DNA of 64,000 nucleotides from NCBI GenBank assembly GCA_030148505.1, contig JASBTI010000041.1:186001-250000 (forward strand), read 5' to 3'. A program made the translations under genes and the position numbers. This stretch comes from Rhodanobacter sp. Lineage in GTDB: Bacteria > Pseudomonadota > Gammaproteobacteria > Xanthomonadales > Rhodanobacteraceae. A model generated the notes under the pieces. The model had not been told where the DNA came from, searched no databases, and saw only the letters and a program-made list of their open reading frames with translations. Below are positions 54,396 to 61,710 of the stretch, piece after piece (position 1 is the stretch's first letter; each line of letters starts with the position of its first letter).

Positions 54396-55136
54396 ATGGA
54401 TCCCGTGAGTATTGTCGGCACGATTCTGGCCTTGGTGGTCATCGTCGTCGGCACCGTGCTCAAGGGTTCGACCGTGGGCGCGCTGTGGAATCCGGCCGCA
54501 TTCGTGATCGTGATCTTCGGGACCTTGGCCGCCTTGCTCGTGCAGAACCAGGGCAAGGTGCTCAAGCGCGCACTGCAGATGCTCTCGATGATCTACCGAC
54601 CGCCGCAATATCAAGCGGATGATTTGATTCGCCGGATTGTGGAATGGAGCGAGATTTCACGCCGTCAGGGTCTGCTTGGGCTGGAACCCCAGATCGACGA
54701 GGAATCCGACAGCTTCATCAAGAGGGGCTTGCAGTTGCTGGTCGACGGAAGCGAGCCGGAGGCAATACGCAGCGTGTTGGAAGTGGATCTCGATACCCGG
54801 GAGGCGATCGACCTGGCAGGCGCCAAAGTGTATGAAAACGCCGGCATCTATTCCCCCACCCTGGGTATCATCGGGGCGGTGATGGGTTTGATGGCGGTGA
54901 TGCAGAATCTCGCCGATCCGAGCAAGCTCGGTCACGGTATCGCAGCAGCATTCGTGGCGACGATCTACGGGGTGGCGCTGGCCAACATGTTCATGTTGCC
55001 TATGGCTGCAAGGTTGAGGGGGATTATCGGCAAGCAGACGCGGATGCGTGAGATCCTGATTGACGGATTGGCCTCGATCGCCGAGGGCGACAATCCCAGG
55101 CAGATCGAGGCGAAGCTGCAGGGCTACCTCTCATGA
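54396..55136 (+). CDS. motC: Flagellar stator protein MotC (MotA-type)
   Basis: A proton-channel stator subunit of 246 residues with four membrane helices (VSIVGTILALVVIVVGTVLK, WNPAAFVIVIFGTLAALLVQ, YSPTLGIIGAVMGLMAVMQN, IAAAFVATIYGVALANMFML). The cytosolic loop contacts FliG (RRQGLLGLEPQIDEESDSFI). It overlaps motD by 4 nt. Family and pairing follow Pseudomonas MotCD. Confidence 0.94.
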   Translation: MDPVSIVGTILALVVIVVGTVLKGSTVGALWNPAAFVIVIFGTLAALLVQNQGKVLKRALQMLSMIYRPPQYQADDLIRRIVEWSEISRRQGLLGLEPQIDEESDSFIKRGLQLLVDGSEPEAIRSVLEVDLDTREAIDLAGAKVYENAGIYSPTLGIIGAVMGLMAVMQNLADPSKLGHGIAAAFVATIYGVALANMFMLPMAARLRGIIGKQTRMREILIDGLASIAEGDNPRQIEAKLQGYLS

Positions 55137-56251
55137 GAAAGAAACGGCATGAGGAGCACGTCAACCATGAAGCGTGGGCCATCCCCTATGCGGATCTGAT
55201 GACCTTGTTGCTGGCGTTTTTCGTGGTGATGTACGCGGTTTCGGTGGTCAATGCAGGCAAGTTCCGCGCGATGTCGACATCGATGTCCGAGGCCTTCAAC
55301 GGTCGTGGTTCGTTGGCTGCCCCTCCCGAGGCGGGGGCAACTTCACCGCCGGTGGGCCTGATCCCGGCGTCCCGATCCTCACGGTCGGTCAATACGCCGA
55401 TTCAACTGCCGATCCCGTCGCGTTCCGCTGTCATCCACGGCCAAGGGAACGCTACCGCACATCTGGCGACACTGGAGCAGATCGAGGGCAAGGTGCAGCA
55501 CGTGTTGCAGCCGCTGATCGACAAGAAGCTGGTTGCCCTGCGGCGGACTCCCCAGCGGCTGGAGATCGAGATTGGCACGGATATCCTGTTTCCAAGCGGG
55601 GTTGCCAAGCTGTCGCAATCGGCGACGCGGGTACTCCAAGAGCTGGGGAAGGCGCTCGCCCCTTTTCCCAATCCCCTGCGGGTTGAAGGTTTTACGGACA
55701 ACGTGCCGATCAGTACGCCGCTTTACCCGTCCAATTGGGAGCTGTCAGCAGCACGGGCAGCGCGGGTGGCGCGACTGTTTGCCGACGATGGGGTGAACCC
55801 CACGCGATTAGGTATTGTGGGCTGGGGTGAAGTCCGGCCAGTGGCCAGCAACGCCACCGCGGAGGGACGTAACCGCAATCGTCGCGTTCTGGTGGTGGTG
55901 CAGAACCACCTGTCGGGGCCGCCGGATAGAGGCGCCGGTGTCTCTGCCGACGAAAGGCCGGCAAGTCAGGGGCAGGGCGGGACGTCGGAGCGGCCAACGC
56001 CATACGTCGACGCCCCTGCCGCGGCGGTCGACCGGGCCGCTTCTTCCGACCGCGCTACCTCGCGCTCGTCAACATCCGCCACCGGCAGTCTCTCGCCGAC
56101 GCTCGCGTCGACAGTGCCAGTAGCGTCTTACGGAGCGTCTGGAGATACTGCGGCCAAGGCGCCTTCGAGCGCCAAGTTACCTGTGGGCGCGAGGCGAGGC
56201 GACAAGGTGTCGAGTCGACCTGCCGTGCAGGCAGCGGTTATTCGACAATGA
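55133..56251 (+). CDS. motD: Flagellar stator protein MotD (MotB-type) with long C-terminal tail
   Basis: Anchors the stator to peptidoglycan. The 372 residues have one membrane helix with the proton-binding Asp21 (PYADLMTLLLAFFVVMYAVS) and an OmpA domain (about 140-265: LRVEGFTDNVPISTPLYPSN, WELSAARAARVARLF, NATAEGRNRNRRVLVVV). A Ser/Ala/Thr/Pro-rich tail of about 105 residues follows that is absent from compact MotB proteins. The tail is probably disordered in the periplasm. Confidence 0.93.
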   Translation: MRKKRHEEHVNHEAWAIPYADLMTLLLAFFVVMYAVSVVNAGKFRAMSTSMSEAFNGRGSLAAPPEAGATSPPVGLIPASRSSRSVNTPIQLPIPSRSAVIHGQGNATAHLATLEQIEGKVQHVLQPLIDKKLVALRRTPQRLEIEIGTDILFPSGVAKLSQSATRVLQELGKALAPFPNPLRVEGFTDNVPISTPLYPSNWELSAARAARVARLFADDGVNPTRLGIVGWGEVRPVASNATAEGRNRNRRVLVVVQNHLSGPPDRGAGVSADERPASQGQGGTSERPTPYVDAPAAAVDRAASSDRATSRSSTSATGSLSPTLASTVPVASYGASGDTAAKAPSSAKLPVGARRGDKVSSRPAVQAAVIRQ

Positions 56252-56276
56252 GGTTACTGTATCGTGGAGTACGTAC

Positions 56277-56756
56277 ATGAGTGCCGTCGCCCCCGTGACC
56301 GATAAGAATGAACATCACTGGCTGTCGTTTCATATCGGCTCCCAGTTGTACGCAGCGCCTTTACGTGAGGTCGGCGAAGTCATCCGTGAGCGTGAGCTGA
56401 CGCCAGTGCCCGGTGCGGCACCCGATCTGCTTGGCATACTGCATCTGCGCGGACATGTGGTGCCGGTGCTGGACGGACGTTTGCGGCTCGGTCTGCCGGC
56501 CTTGCCAGAGGCAGATCCGGCCAAGGTGCGCATCGTATTGTTGAGCCATGCTGCCCAACTGATCGGACTGCGGGTCGACGCAGTCGACGAATTGCTGTCT
56601 ACCGAAGGCATCGAGGTTGCGCCGCCGCCGCCCGGCCGCGCGCGACGAAGCGATGATCCAGTCAGTGGGGTGCTGGCATGGCAGGAGGGCTTCGTCGCTT
56701 TGCTCGATGTCCGGCGACTTTGCCGCTTGCACCAGGAGAGCGGTCATGTGGTATGA
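56277..56756 (+). CDS. cheW: Chemotaxis adaptor CheW (flagellar array)
   Basis: Links receptors to CheA. The 159 residues form one CheW domain: WLSFHIGSQLYAAPLREVGE, LLGILHLRGHVVPVLDGRLR, IGLRVDAVDELLSTEGIEV and a final FVALLDVRRLC. In Pseudomonas, ParC and ParP are encoded between motD and this cheW; both are missing here. It overlaps the next gene by 11 nt. Confidence 0.92.
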   Translation: MSAVAPVTDKNEHHWLSFHIGSQLYAAPLREVGEVIRERELTPVPGAAPDLLGILHLRGHVVPVLDGRLRLGLPALPEADPAKVRIVLLSHAAQLIGLRVDAVDELLSTEGIEVAPPPPGRARRSDDPVSGVLAWQEGFVALLDVRRLCRLHQESGHVV

Positions 56757-57099
56757 GATCGCCCTGGTAGTGCTATTGGTGTTGGCGTTGCTGCAGTCCG
56801 CCTTGCTGATGCAACTGTGGCGCCGTTCGCAGCGGTTGCAGTTCACGATGGACAGGATGGGCAGCACGGCAGCCTATGCATGTACCGATATCCCTACGTC
56901 GATGATGGTGACGGCGCTGGGGCGTCTGGAGCAGCGCATCGGTCAGCTTGAGCAGAAGCAGCCGCAGGCCAGGCTTTCCTATGAGCTGGCCCAGCAACTG
57001 GCGCGCGAAGGTGCCGGGATCGAACAGCTGGTGGCGCGATGTGGGTTGTCCAGCGATGAGGCGCGACTGGTACTGCAGCTGCATCCGGGAAGCCAGTGA
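56746..57099 (+). CDS. DUF2802-type membrane protein
   Basis: A 117-residue protein with one N-terminal membrane helix (IALVVLLVLALLQSALLMQL), a coiled-coil stretch (LGRLEQRIGQLEQKQPQARL) and a C-terminal helix-turn-helix-like part (YELAQQLAREGAGIEQLVAR, CGLSSDEARLVLQLH). This layout matches DUF2802 proteins that end the cheA-motCD-cheW operon in polar-flagellated gammaproteobacteria. Function unknown. GGAGAG lies directly upstream of ATG 56746. Confidence 0.82.
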   Translation: MWYEIALVVLLVLALLQSALLMQLWRRSQRLQFTMDRMGSTAAYACTDIPTSMMVTALGRLEQRIGQLEQKQPQARLSYELAQQLAREGAGIEQLVARCGLSSDEARLVLQLHPGSQ

Positions 57100-57142
57100 A
57101 CGAATCTGCCCGACGCCAGGATCTTTGCGCGCGCGGCCCGGC

Positions 57143-57400
57143 TTATTCTTCCGAGGCGTGGTAGACCGTGGCCAGTACGGCGGCGGCGGCGGCATACAAC
57201 ATGGCAGGCACATCATCACGCAGACGCAGTGACGCGAGCATGGCGGCGATCTGCGGATCGCGATGCAGCGGAATGCCGAGTGCGCGGGCGCGCGCCAGCA
57301 GCGTTTCCAGCGATTCGGCGGGCAGCGGTTTGACTTCGTTGGTGGCGCTGCCCAATCGAAGGCTGACCTTGCGTTGTGCCGAGGGCGGTGGCGTATTCAT
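57143..57400 (-). CDS. Stand-alone FlhB C-terminal domain (FlhX-like)
   Basis: An 85-residue cytosolic protein matching the part of FlhB after the autocleavage site: AESLETLLARARALGIPLHR, DPQIAAMLASLRLRDDVPAM, LYAAAAAVLATVYHASEE. It has no membrane helix and no NPTH motif. FlhX proteins can partly replace the cleaved FlhB tail in substrate switching. The start overlaps the stop of the upstream FliK-like gene (ATGA), so the two are coupled. Confidence 0.85.
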   Translation of the reverse strand: MNTPPPSAQRKVSLRLGSATNEVKPLPAESLETLLARARALGIPLHRDPQIAAMLASLRLRDDVPAMLYAAAAAVLATVYHASEE

Positions 57401-58539
57401 GCGGTCGCCTGCAGCAGTAGGGCGCTGTATCGACCCGAAGGCGCCGGGACGCCTACCTGACAGCTCAGCTGATCGAGCAAAATGCCGGATGCCAGGAGGC
57501 GATGGCGCAGCGCAGTAAATTGACGCTCCAGGCGTTGTGCCGTTTGCGCATGTTCGGCCCACAGACGTACCGACAAGCGTGGCTCGTTCAGCTGCAACTC
57601 GCCCTGTACCGGACCCAGCTTGGGCAGGTTCAGCGCAAATCCCAAGATCCAGCCGTGGCTGCCGTCGGGGGGCTCGGCAATGTATTCCAGATGCAGCTGG
57701 AGCACATCGCGTCCATTGTCACCCTGCAGCGGTATCTCGATAATCCATGCTGGCAAAGCCCCCGCTTGCAGTTGCGCTACTTCCACCCGTGCCAGCGCGG
57801 CCTTGACGTCGCCGTGCAGCTGATCCAGCACCGGATTCACGTTCGCGTTCTCGGCAAGTACCAACAACGGCAGTCTGGCTTGGGCCTGCAAACCGCGTTG
57901 TAACAAGGGTGGGGGTGTATCGGTGCGGTTTGCTACCACCGCTGGTGACGGACTTTGCTCCAGTAGGCCGAGCAAGCGCAGAAGTGCATTTTTCCAGTCA
58001 TCCTCAACGAGCGCCGATGGTGCGTTCGGGGGCAATGCCGCCAGTTGCGACTCGAAGAAAAGGCCGCTGTGCAGGATAGCTTGACGCAGCCCGTCGCTGC
58101 TGGTGACGTCGGCCGGGGTACGGATGGTGTGTTCGAGCATTGCCAACGCCGTACGCAGATTTGCCGGCAATTGACGCAGCATGGGACGCTTGGCCAGGGT
58201 GCCGAGGGTAGCGAGCAGCGGCGCGTAGCCGTTCTGCTGCGGTAAACGTTCACGCAAGGCGCGCTGAAAGGCCGGTTCGGAAGTGTTCGGCAGCAGTACC
58301 TCCAGTTGCGGCTGGCTGCCAAGAGTCAGTACCCGGACCTGGAATTGTCCCGGCAACTGGTTGCCGGTGATCTGCGCCTCCACCGTCAACGCGCCGACCT
58401 GCAATACCATCAGCCCCTGCGGATTCAAACCCAGTGGGCGTGCCGACAGCACGGCGCCGATGCGCCAGCTTTGCGCTGTGGTGCCGGCGGCGGCGCCGGC
58501 CCAGGTAAGAGCAGCAAGGCTGGTGGGTTGGATGATCAA
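57397..58539 (-). CDS. Second FliK-like flagellar protein
   Basis: A 380-residue cytosolic or exported protein. The C-terminal third has the Flg_hook pattern (LLQLHLEYIAEPPDGSHGWI is preceded by AWIIEIPLQGDNGRDV; then LNLPKLGPVQGELQLNEPRL, VRLWAEHAQTAQRLERQFTA, LRHRLLASGILLDQLSCQVG). The N-terminal part is Leu/Ala-rich without repeats. No ATG fits; TTG 58539 with AGGA nine bases upstream is the likely start. It is followed by and coupled to the FlhX-like gene, pointing to a shared role in export switching. Confidence 0.78.
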   Translation of the reverse strand: MIIQPTSLAALTWAGAAAGTTAQSWRIGAVLSARPLGLNPQGLMVLQVGALTVEAQITGNQLPGQFQVRVLTLGSQPQLEVLLPNTSEPAFQRALRERLPQQNGYAPLLATLGTLAKRPMLRQLPANLRTALAMLEHTIRTPADVTSSDGLRQAILHSGLFFESQLAALPPNAPSALVEDDWKNALLRLLGLLEQSPSPAVVANRTDTPPPLLQRGLQAQARLPLLVLAENANVNPVLDQLHGDVKAALARVEVAQLQAGALPAWIIEIPLQGDNGRDVLQLHLEYIAEPPDGSHGWILGFALNLPKLGPVQGELQLNEPRLSVRLWAEHAQTAQRLERQFTALRHRLLASGILLDQLSCQVGVPAPSGRYSALLLQATA

Positions 58540-58716
58540 GTCGGATCCTGTCCTGGTATCGCCTGATACGAGAGCGCGCAGATAGTCATGTTTCCAAGCT
58601 TGTCGGCAGCTTGTGGGCAAACTTGAGTGGCCTGCCGTCGAAGCGGAACCCACGGCGAAGCGCCAGCCGATCGGCTTGGTGATGTTTTCTGGTGTCGAAA
58701 CCTTTGCGAAAGTCGC

Positions 58717-58743
58717 TCAAGTGATGTGGTTTCCGGTCGATAA
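58717..58743 (+). promoter_or_regulatory. Sigma-28 (FliA) promoter of the STAS-cheY-cheA operon
   Basis: TCAA, exactly 15 nt, then GTCGATAA. The -10 element differs from the FliA consensus GCCGATAA at one position. It lies 33 bp before the STAS-protein start. Confidence 0.82.
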
Positions 58744-58776
58744 GCTACTCGACAGCACAGCTTGAGAGCATGGCAA

Positions 58777-59133
58777 ATGGCCGGTAGACGGGCGGTAAAA
58801 CGACGGAGTGCGAACACGGCGTCAGGTGAGGAACGTGCCAGCCCGGAGGCCGAGACAGCGGTGCTGTTGCCTGCGGACTGCCGTATGGCGTCGCAGACGG
58901 CCCTCAAGGAAACGTTGTTGCAGGCTGCGGAGGCTCAGATCGTGGTGCTGAACGGTGGCGAGGTAGAGCGCGTCGATACGGCCTTCCTGCAGTTGCTGAT
59001 GCTGTTTCGGCGCGAGCTGGAAACACGTGGCGGCAGCCTGAAATGGCATGGCGTGAGTGAAGCCCTCGCCGAGGGAGCTGCTCTGCTTGGTTTGACGCGA
59101 ATTTTGGATTTGCCAGCCGCCGCGCTGGCCTGA
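58777..59133 (+). CDS. STAS-domain protein of the second chemosensory array
   Basis: A 118-residue protein with a basic N-terminal tail (MAGRRAVKRRSANTA) and an anti-sigma-antagonist/STAS fold (VLLPADCRMASQTALKETLL, QIVVLNGGEVERVDTAFLQL, GSLKWHGVSEALAEGAALLG). The regulatory Ser/Thr position of SpoIIAA is replaced by VDTAF. In several bacteria such STAS proteins precede cheY-cheA and are thought to link arrays to other regulators. GAGAG lies upstream of ATG 58777. Confidence 0.83.
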   Translation: MAGRRAVKRRSANTASGEERASPEAETAVLLPADCRMASQTALKETLLQAAEAQIVVLNGGEVERVDTAFLQLLMLFRRELETRGGSLKWHGVSEALAEGAALLGLTRILDLPAAALA

Positions 59134-59147
59134 CACGAGATAACAGC

Positions 59148-59510
59148 ATGGCAAAGATTCTTGCGGTAGACGACTCGGCTTCGATGCGTGGCATGGTGGC
59201 GTTCACCCTGCGCGGTGCGGGGTATGAGGTGTTCGAAGCCGAAAATGGCGAGCTGGGACTGGATGCAGCCCGCGGCGCGGCCTACGATCTGGTGCTTGCC
59301 GACGTCAATATGCCGGTGATGGACGGTATCAGCATGGTGCGACAGTTGCGGGCCATGGATACCTACAAAGGTGTGCCGATCCTGATGTTGACCACCGAGT
59401 CGCATACCGAGAAAAAGATGGAAGGCAAAGCGGCAGGCGCCACCGGCTGGCTGGTCAAGCCGTTTGACCCCGAGCAGCTGTTGGCCACCGTCAAGCGCGT
59501 GCTGGGCTGA
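59148..59510 (+). CDS. CheY-type response regulator of the second array
   Basis: A 120-residue receiver: Asp8-Asp9, phospho-acceptor Asp52 (LVLADVNMPVMDG), Thr in MLTTESHTEKK and Lys in WLVKPFDP. The sequence KKMEGKAAGATGWLVKPF is typical of the CheY located next to a STAS gene. Its target is not known; it could act on the same motor or on another output. It starts 14 nt after the STAS gene. Confidence 0.92.
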   Translation: MAKILAVDDSASMRGMVAFTLRGAGYEVFEAENGELGLDAARGAAYDLVLADVNMPVMDGISMVRQLRAMDTYKGVPILMLTTESHTEKKMEGKAAGATGWLVKPFDPEQLLATVKRVLG

Positions 59511-59518
59511 GCAGGACC

Positions 59519-61558
59519 ATGAGCGCGGTCGATCTAACCCAGTTTCACAAGACCTTCTTTGAAGAAAGTCAGGAGGGGCTCGATGCGATGGAGTCGGCGT
59601 TGCTGGCGTTGGATTCCGGCTCGACCGACACCGAGCTGGTACACACGATCTTTCGCTCTGCCCACTCCATAAAGGGCGGTGCAGCCACTTTCGGCTTTGT
59701 CGACGTGGCTGCCTTCACGCATGTGGCAGAGTCATTGCTGGAGGAGGTCCGCAGTGGGCGTCGCCCGGTTGAGCCACCGCTCGTCGATGTGTTGTTGCGC
59801 TCAGTCGATTGCCTGCGTGTGATGCTTCGCCGCTCCAGCGCGGGACAACCGGTTGCCGATGCCGAGAGTGAAGAGCTGCGTGCAGAGCTGGCGTCCCTGG
59901 TCAGTGGCCAGGATGAGGGGGTGCAGCCGCCCCCCGCAGAGTCGGTATCGACTTCTGCCGGCTGGAGGATTGATTTCGCCGCGCTACCCCACCTATTGCA
60001 GACTGGCAATGACCCGTTGCGGCTATTCCGTGAACTGCAGCAACTTGGCCAGCTCGATGTGATTCGTGCGTTTATTGTGGATGGCGCGCCGGCCACCCTG
60101 GCTGAGGTCGATCCCACCCTGTGCTACCTGGGATGGGAGTTGCATCTGCAGGGGGCGGCAAGTCGGTCAGACCTCGATGCCGTATTCGACTGGCTCGATG
60201 GCGACTGCGTGCTGGAGATCCATCCGCTGTCGACGGGGGGGAGCGCCGAAACGGAAAACGTGTCATCGTCATCGCCCGTGGCGACCGATCCGTCACGGAG
60301 AGATGCGTCTCCTCCCGGGATTGTCAAAGTCGCCACCGACATTCCGGCTGCCGTGCGGGAAACGCCGATCGCCCCGGCCGAAGGCAGTTCCATACGTGTC
60401 GATATCGACAAGATTGATGCGTTGATCAACATGATGGGAGAGTTGGTGATCACCCAGTCGATGCTCAGCGAGATCGGCGAAAACTTCCAGCAGTCCCAGC
60501 TAGAAGTCTTGCGAGAGGGGCTGGTGCAGCTGGAGCGCAACACCCGCGAGTTGCAGGAAAGCGTGATGCGCATTCGCATGTTGCCGATCGCGTCGATCTT
60601 CAACCGGTTCCCGCGGTTGGTCCGCGATCTCGAGCGCAAGCTCGGTAAGCAAGTCAAGCTGGAATTGCAAGGCGAGCACACCGAGCTGGACAAGACGGTG
60701 CTCGAGAAAATCGGTGATCCACTCGTGCATTTGGTACGCAACGCAATCGACCATGGGCTGGAGTCACCGAGCCGGCGTAAAGCTGTTGGAAAGTCCGAGA
60801 CGGGTACGCTAAAGCTCAACGCCTATCACGAAGGCAGTAATATCGTGGTCCAGATCAGTGACGACGGCGCCGGCCTCAATCGCGATGCAATCACCGCCAA
60901 GGCCTTGCAGAATGGCTTGATTAGCTCCGGTCAGGAGCTCAGCGATGCCGAGGTTGCGGATCTGATTTTCCAGCCTGGATTTTCCACGGCGGCCCAGGCC
61001 ACCGACCTTTCCGGTCGTGGGGTGGGCATGGATGTGGTGCGACGCAACGTGCGGGACCTCGGTGGCAGCGTCAGCGTGCGCAGTGTGAGCGGCAAAGGCA
61101 GCACGTTCACGATCGCCTTGCCACTGACTCTGGCTATCGTCGACGGCCTGGTCACCGCCGTGGGCGGCGAACGCTACATCGTGCCATTGATCTCGATCGT
61201 CGAGTCATTGCGACTGAAGGCCTCCGATGTACGCAAGGTGGCCGGAGGGGGGGAGGTCTTTCACTTCCGCGACGCCTACCTGCCGATCATGCGGTTACAC
61301 AGATCCTTCGCCTGCCATGAGGCCGTCATGGACATCGAGCGCGGCATTGTAGTCGTCGTCGAAGAGGATGGTCGACGGGTGGGACTGCTGGTCGACGACC
61401 TGCTCGGGCAGCAACAGGCTGTCGTCAAATCACTGGAGGCCCACTATCGCCGTGTCCAGGGCATCTCCGGGGCGACCATCCTCAGTGATGGTTCGGTGGC
61501 GCTGATCGTCGACGTGGGCGGGGTTGTGCATATGGGAAGGCAAAGCAAGGCAGCCTAG
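59519..61558 (+). CDS. CheA-type histidine kinase of the second array
   Basis: A 679-residue kinase. The P1 domain has the phosphorylated His49 (IFRSAHSIKGGAATFGF). A middle domain of about 85 residues follows (WRIDFAALPHLLQTGNDPLR, VDPTLCYLGWELHLQGAASR). P3, P4 (RNAIDHGLE, SDDGAGLN, GRGVGMDVV) and a CheW-like P5 (YIVPLISIVESLRLKASDVR) complete it. Two G7 runs lie at 60235-60241 and 61247-61253. It is co-transcribed with the STAS and CheY genes and ends before a strong hairpin. Confidence 0.94.
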   Translation: MSAVDLTQFHKTFFEESQEGLDAMESALLALDSGSTDTELVHTIFRSAHSIKGGAATFGFVDVAAFTHVAESLLEEVRSGRRPVEPPLVDVLLRSVDCLRVMLRRSSAGQPVADAESEELRAELASLVSGQDEGVQPPPAESVSTSAGWRIDFAALPHLLQTGNDPLRLFRELQQLGQLDVIRAFIVDGAPATLAEVDPTLCYLGWELHLQGAASRSDLDAVFDWLDGDCVLEIHPLSTGGSAETENVSSSSPVATDPSRRDASPPGIVKVATDIPAAVRETPIAPAEGSSIRVDIDKIDALINMMGELVITQSMLSEIGENFQQSQLEVLREGLVQLERNTRELQESVMRIRMLPIASIFNRFPRLVRDLERKLGKQVKLELQGEHTELDKTVLEKIGDPLVHLVRNAIDHGLESPSRRKAVGKSETGTLKLNAYHEGSNIVVQISDDGAGLNRDAITAKALQNGLISSGQELSDAEVADLIFQPGFSTAAQATDLSGRGVGMDVVRRNVRDLGGSVSVRSVSGKGSTFTIALPLTLAIVDGLVTAVGGERYIVPLISIVESLRLKASDVRKVAGGGEVFHFRDAYLPIMRLHRSFACHEAVMDIERGIVVVVEEDGRRVGLLVDDLLGQQQAVVKSLEAHYRRVQGISGATILSDGSVALIVDVGGVVHMGRQSKAA

Positions 61559-61642
61559 AGTCGCCAGGGCTAACGCAAGTCAAAGCACTTGCCTTCCGTG
61601 CCCCCCGCTCCGCGCGGGCACACGCTCCCAATCGTTGTTCAC

Positions 61643-61673
61643 TGCGGGTGTCACCGTCCCGGTGACACCCGCA
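61643..61673 (+). terminator. Strong hairpin after the STAS-cheY-cheA operon
   Basis: A perfect 13-bp stem, TGCGGGTGTCACC paired with its complement, and a 5-nt loop. It begins 84 nt after the cheA stop. The following bases (TTCCGTCATTTC) are only moderately T-rich. It lies 37 nt before the chemoreceptor start. Confidence 0.65.
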
Positions 61674-61710
61674 TTCCGTCATTTCTGCATAAACGCAAGG
61701 TAGAGCAATA

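Noticed and set aside
52953..54614. A 553-codon minus-strand frame opposite cheA and motC
   Set aside because: Gln/His/Arg-rich composition and no motif; CheA and MotC are unmistakable on the plus strand.
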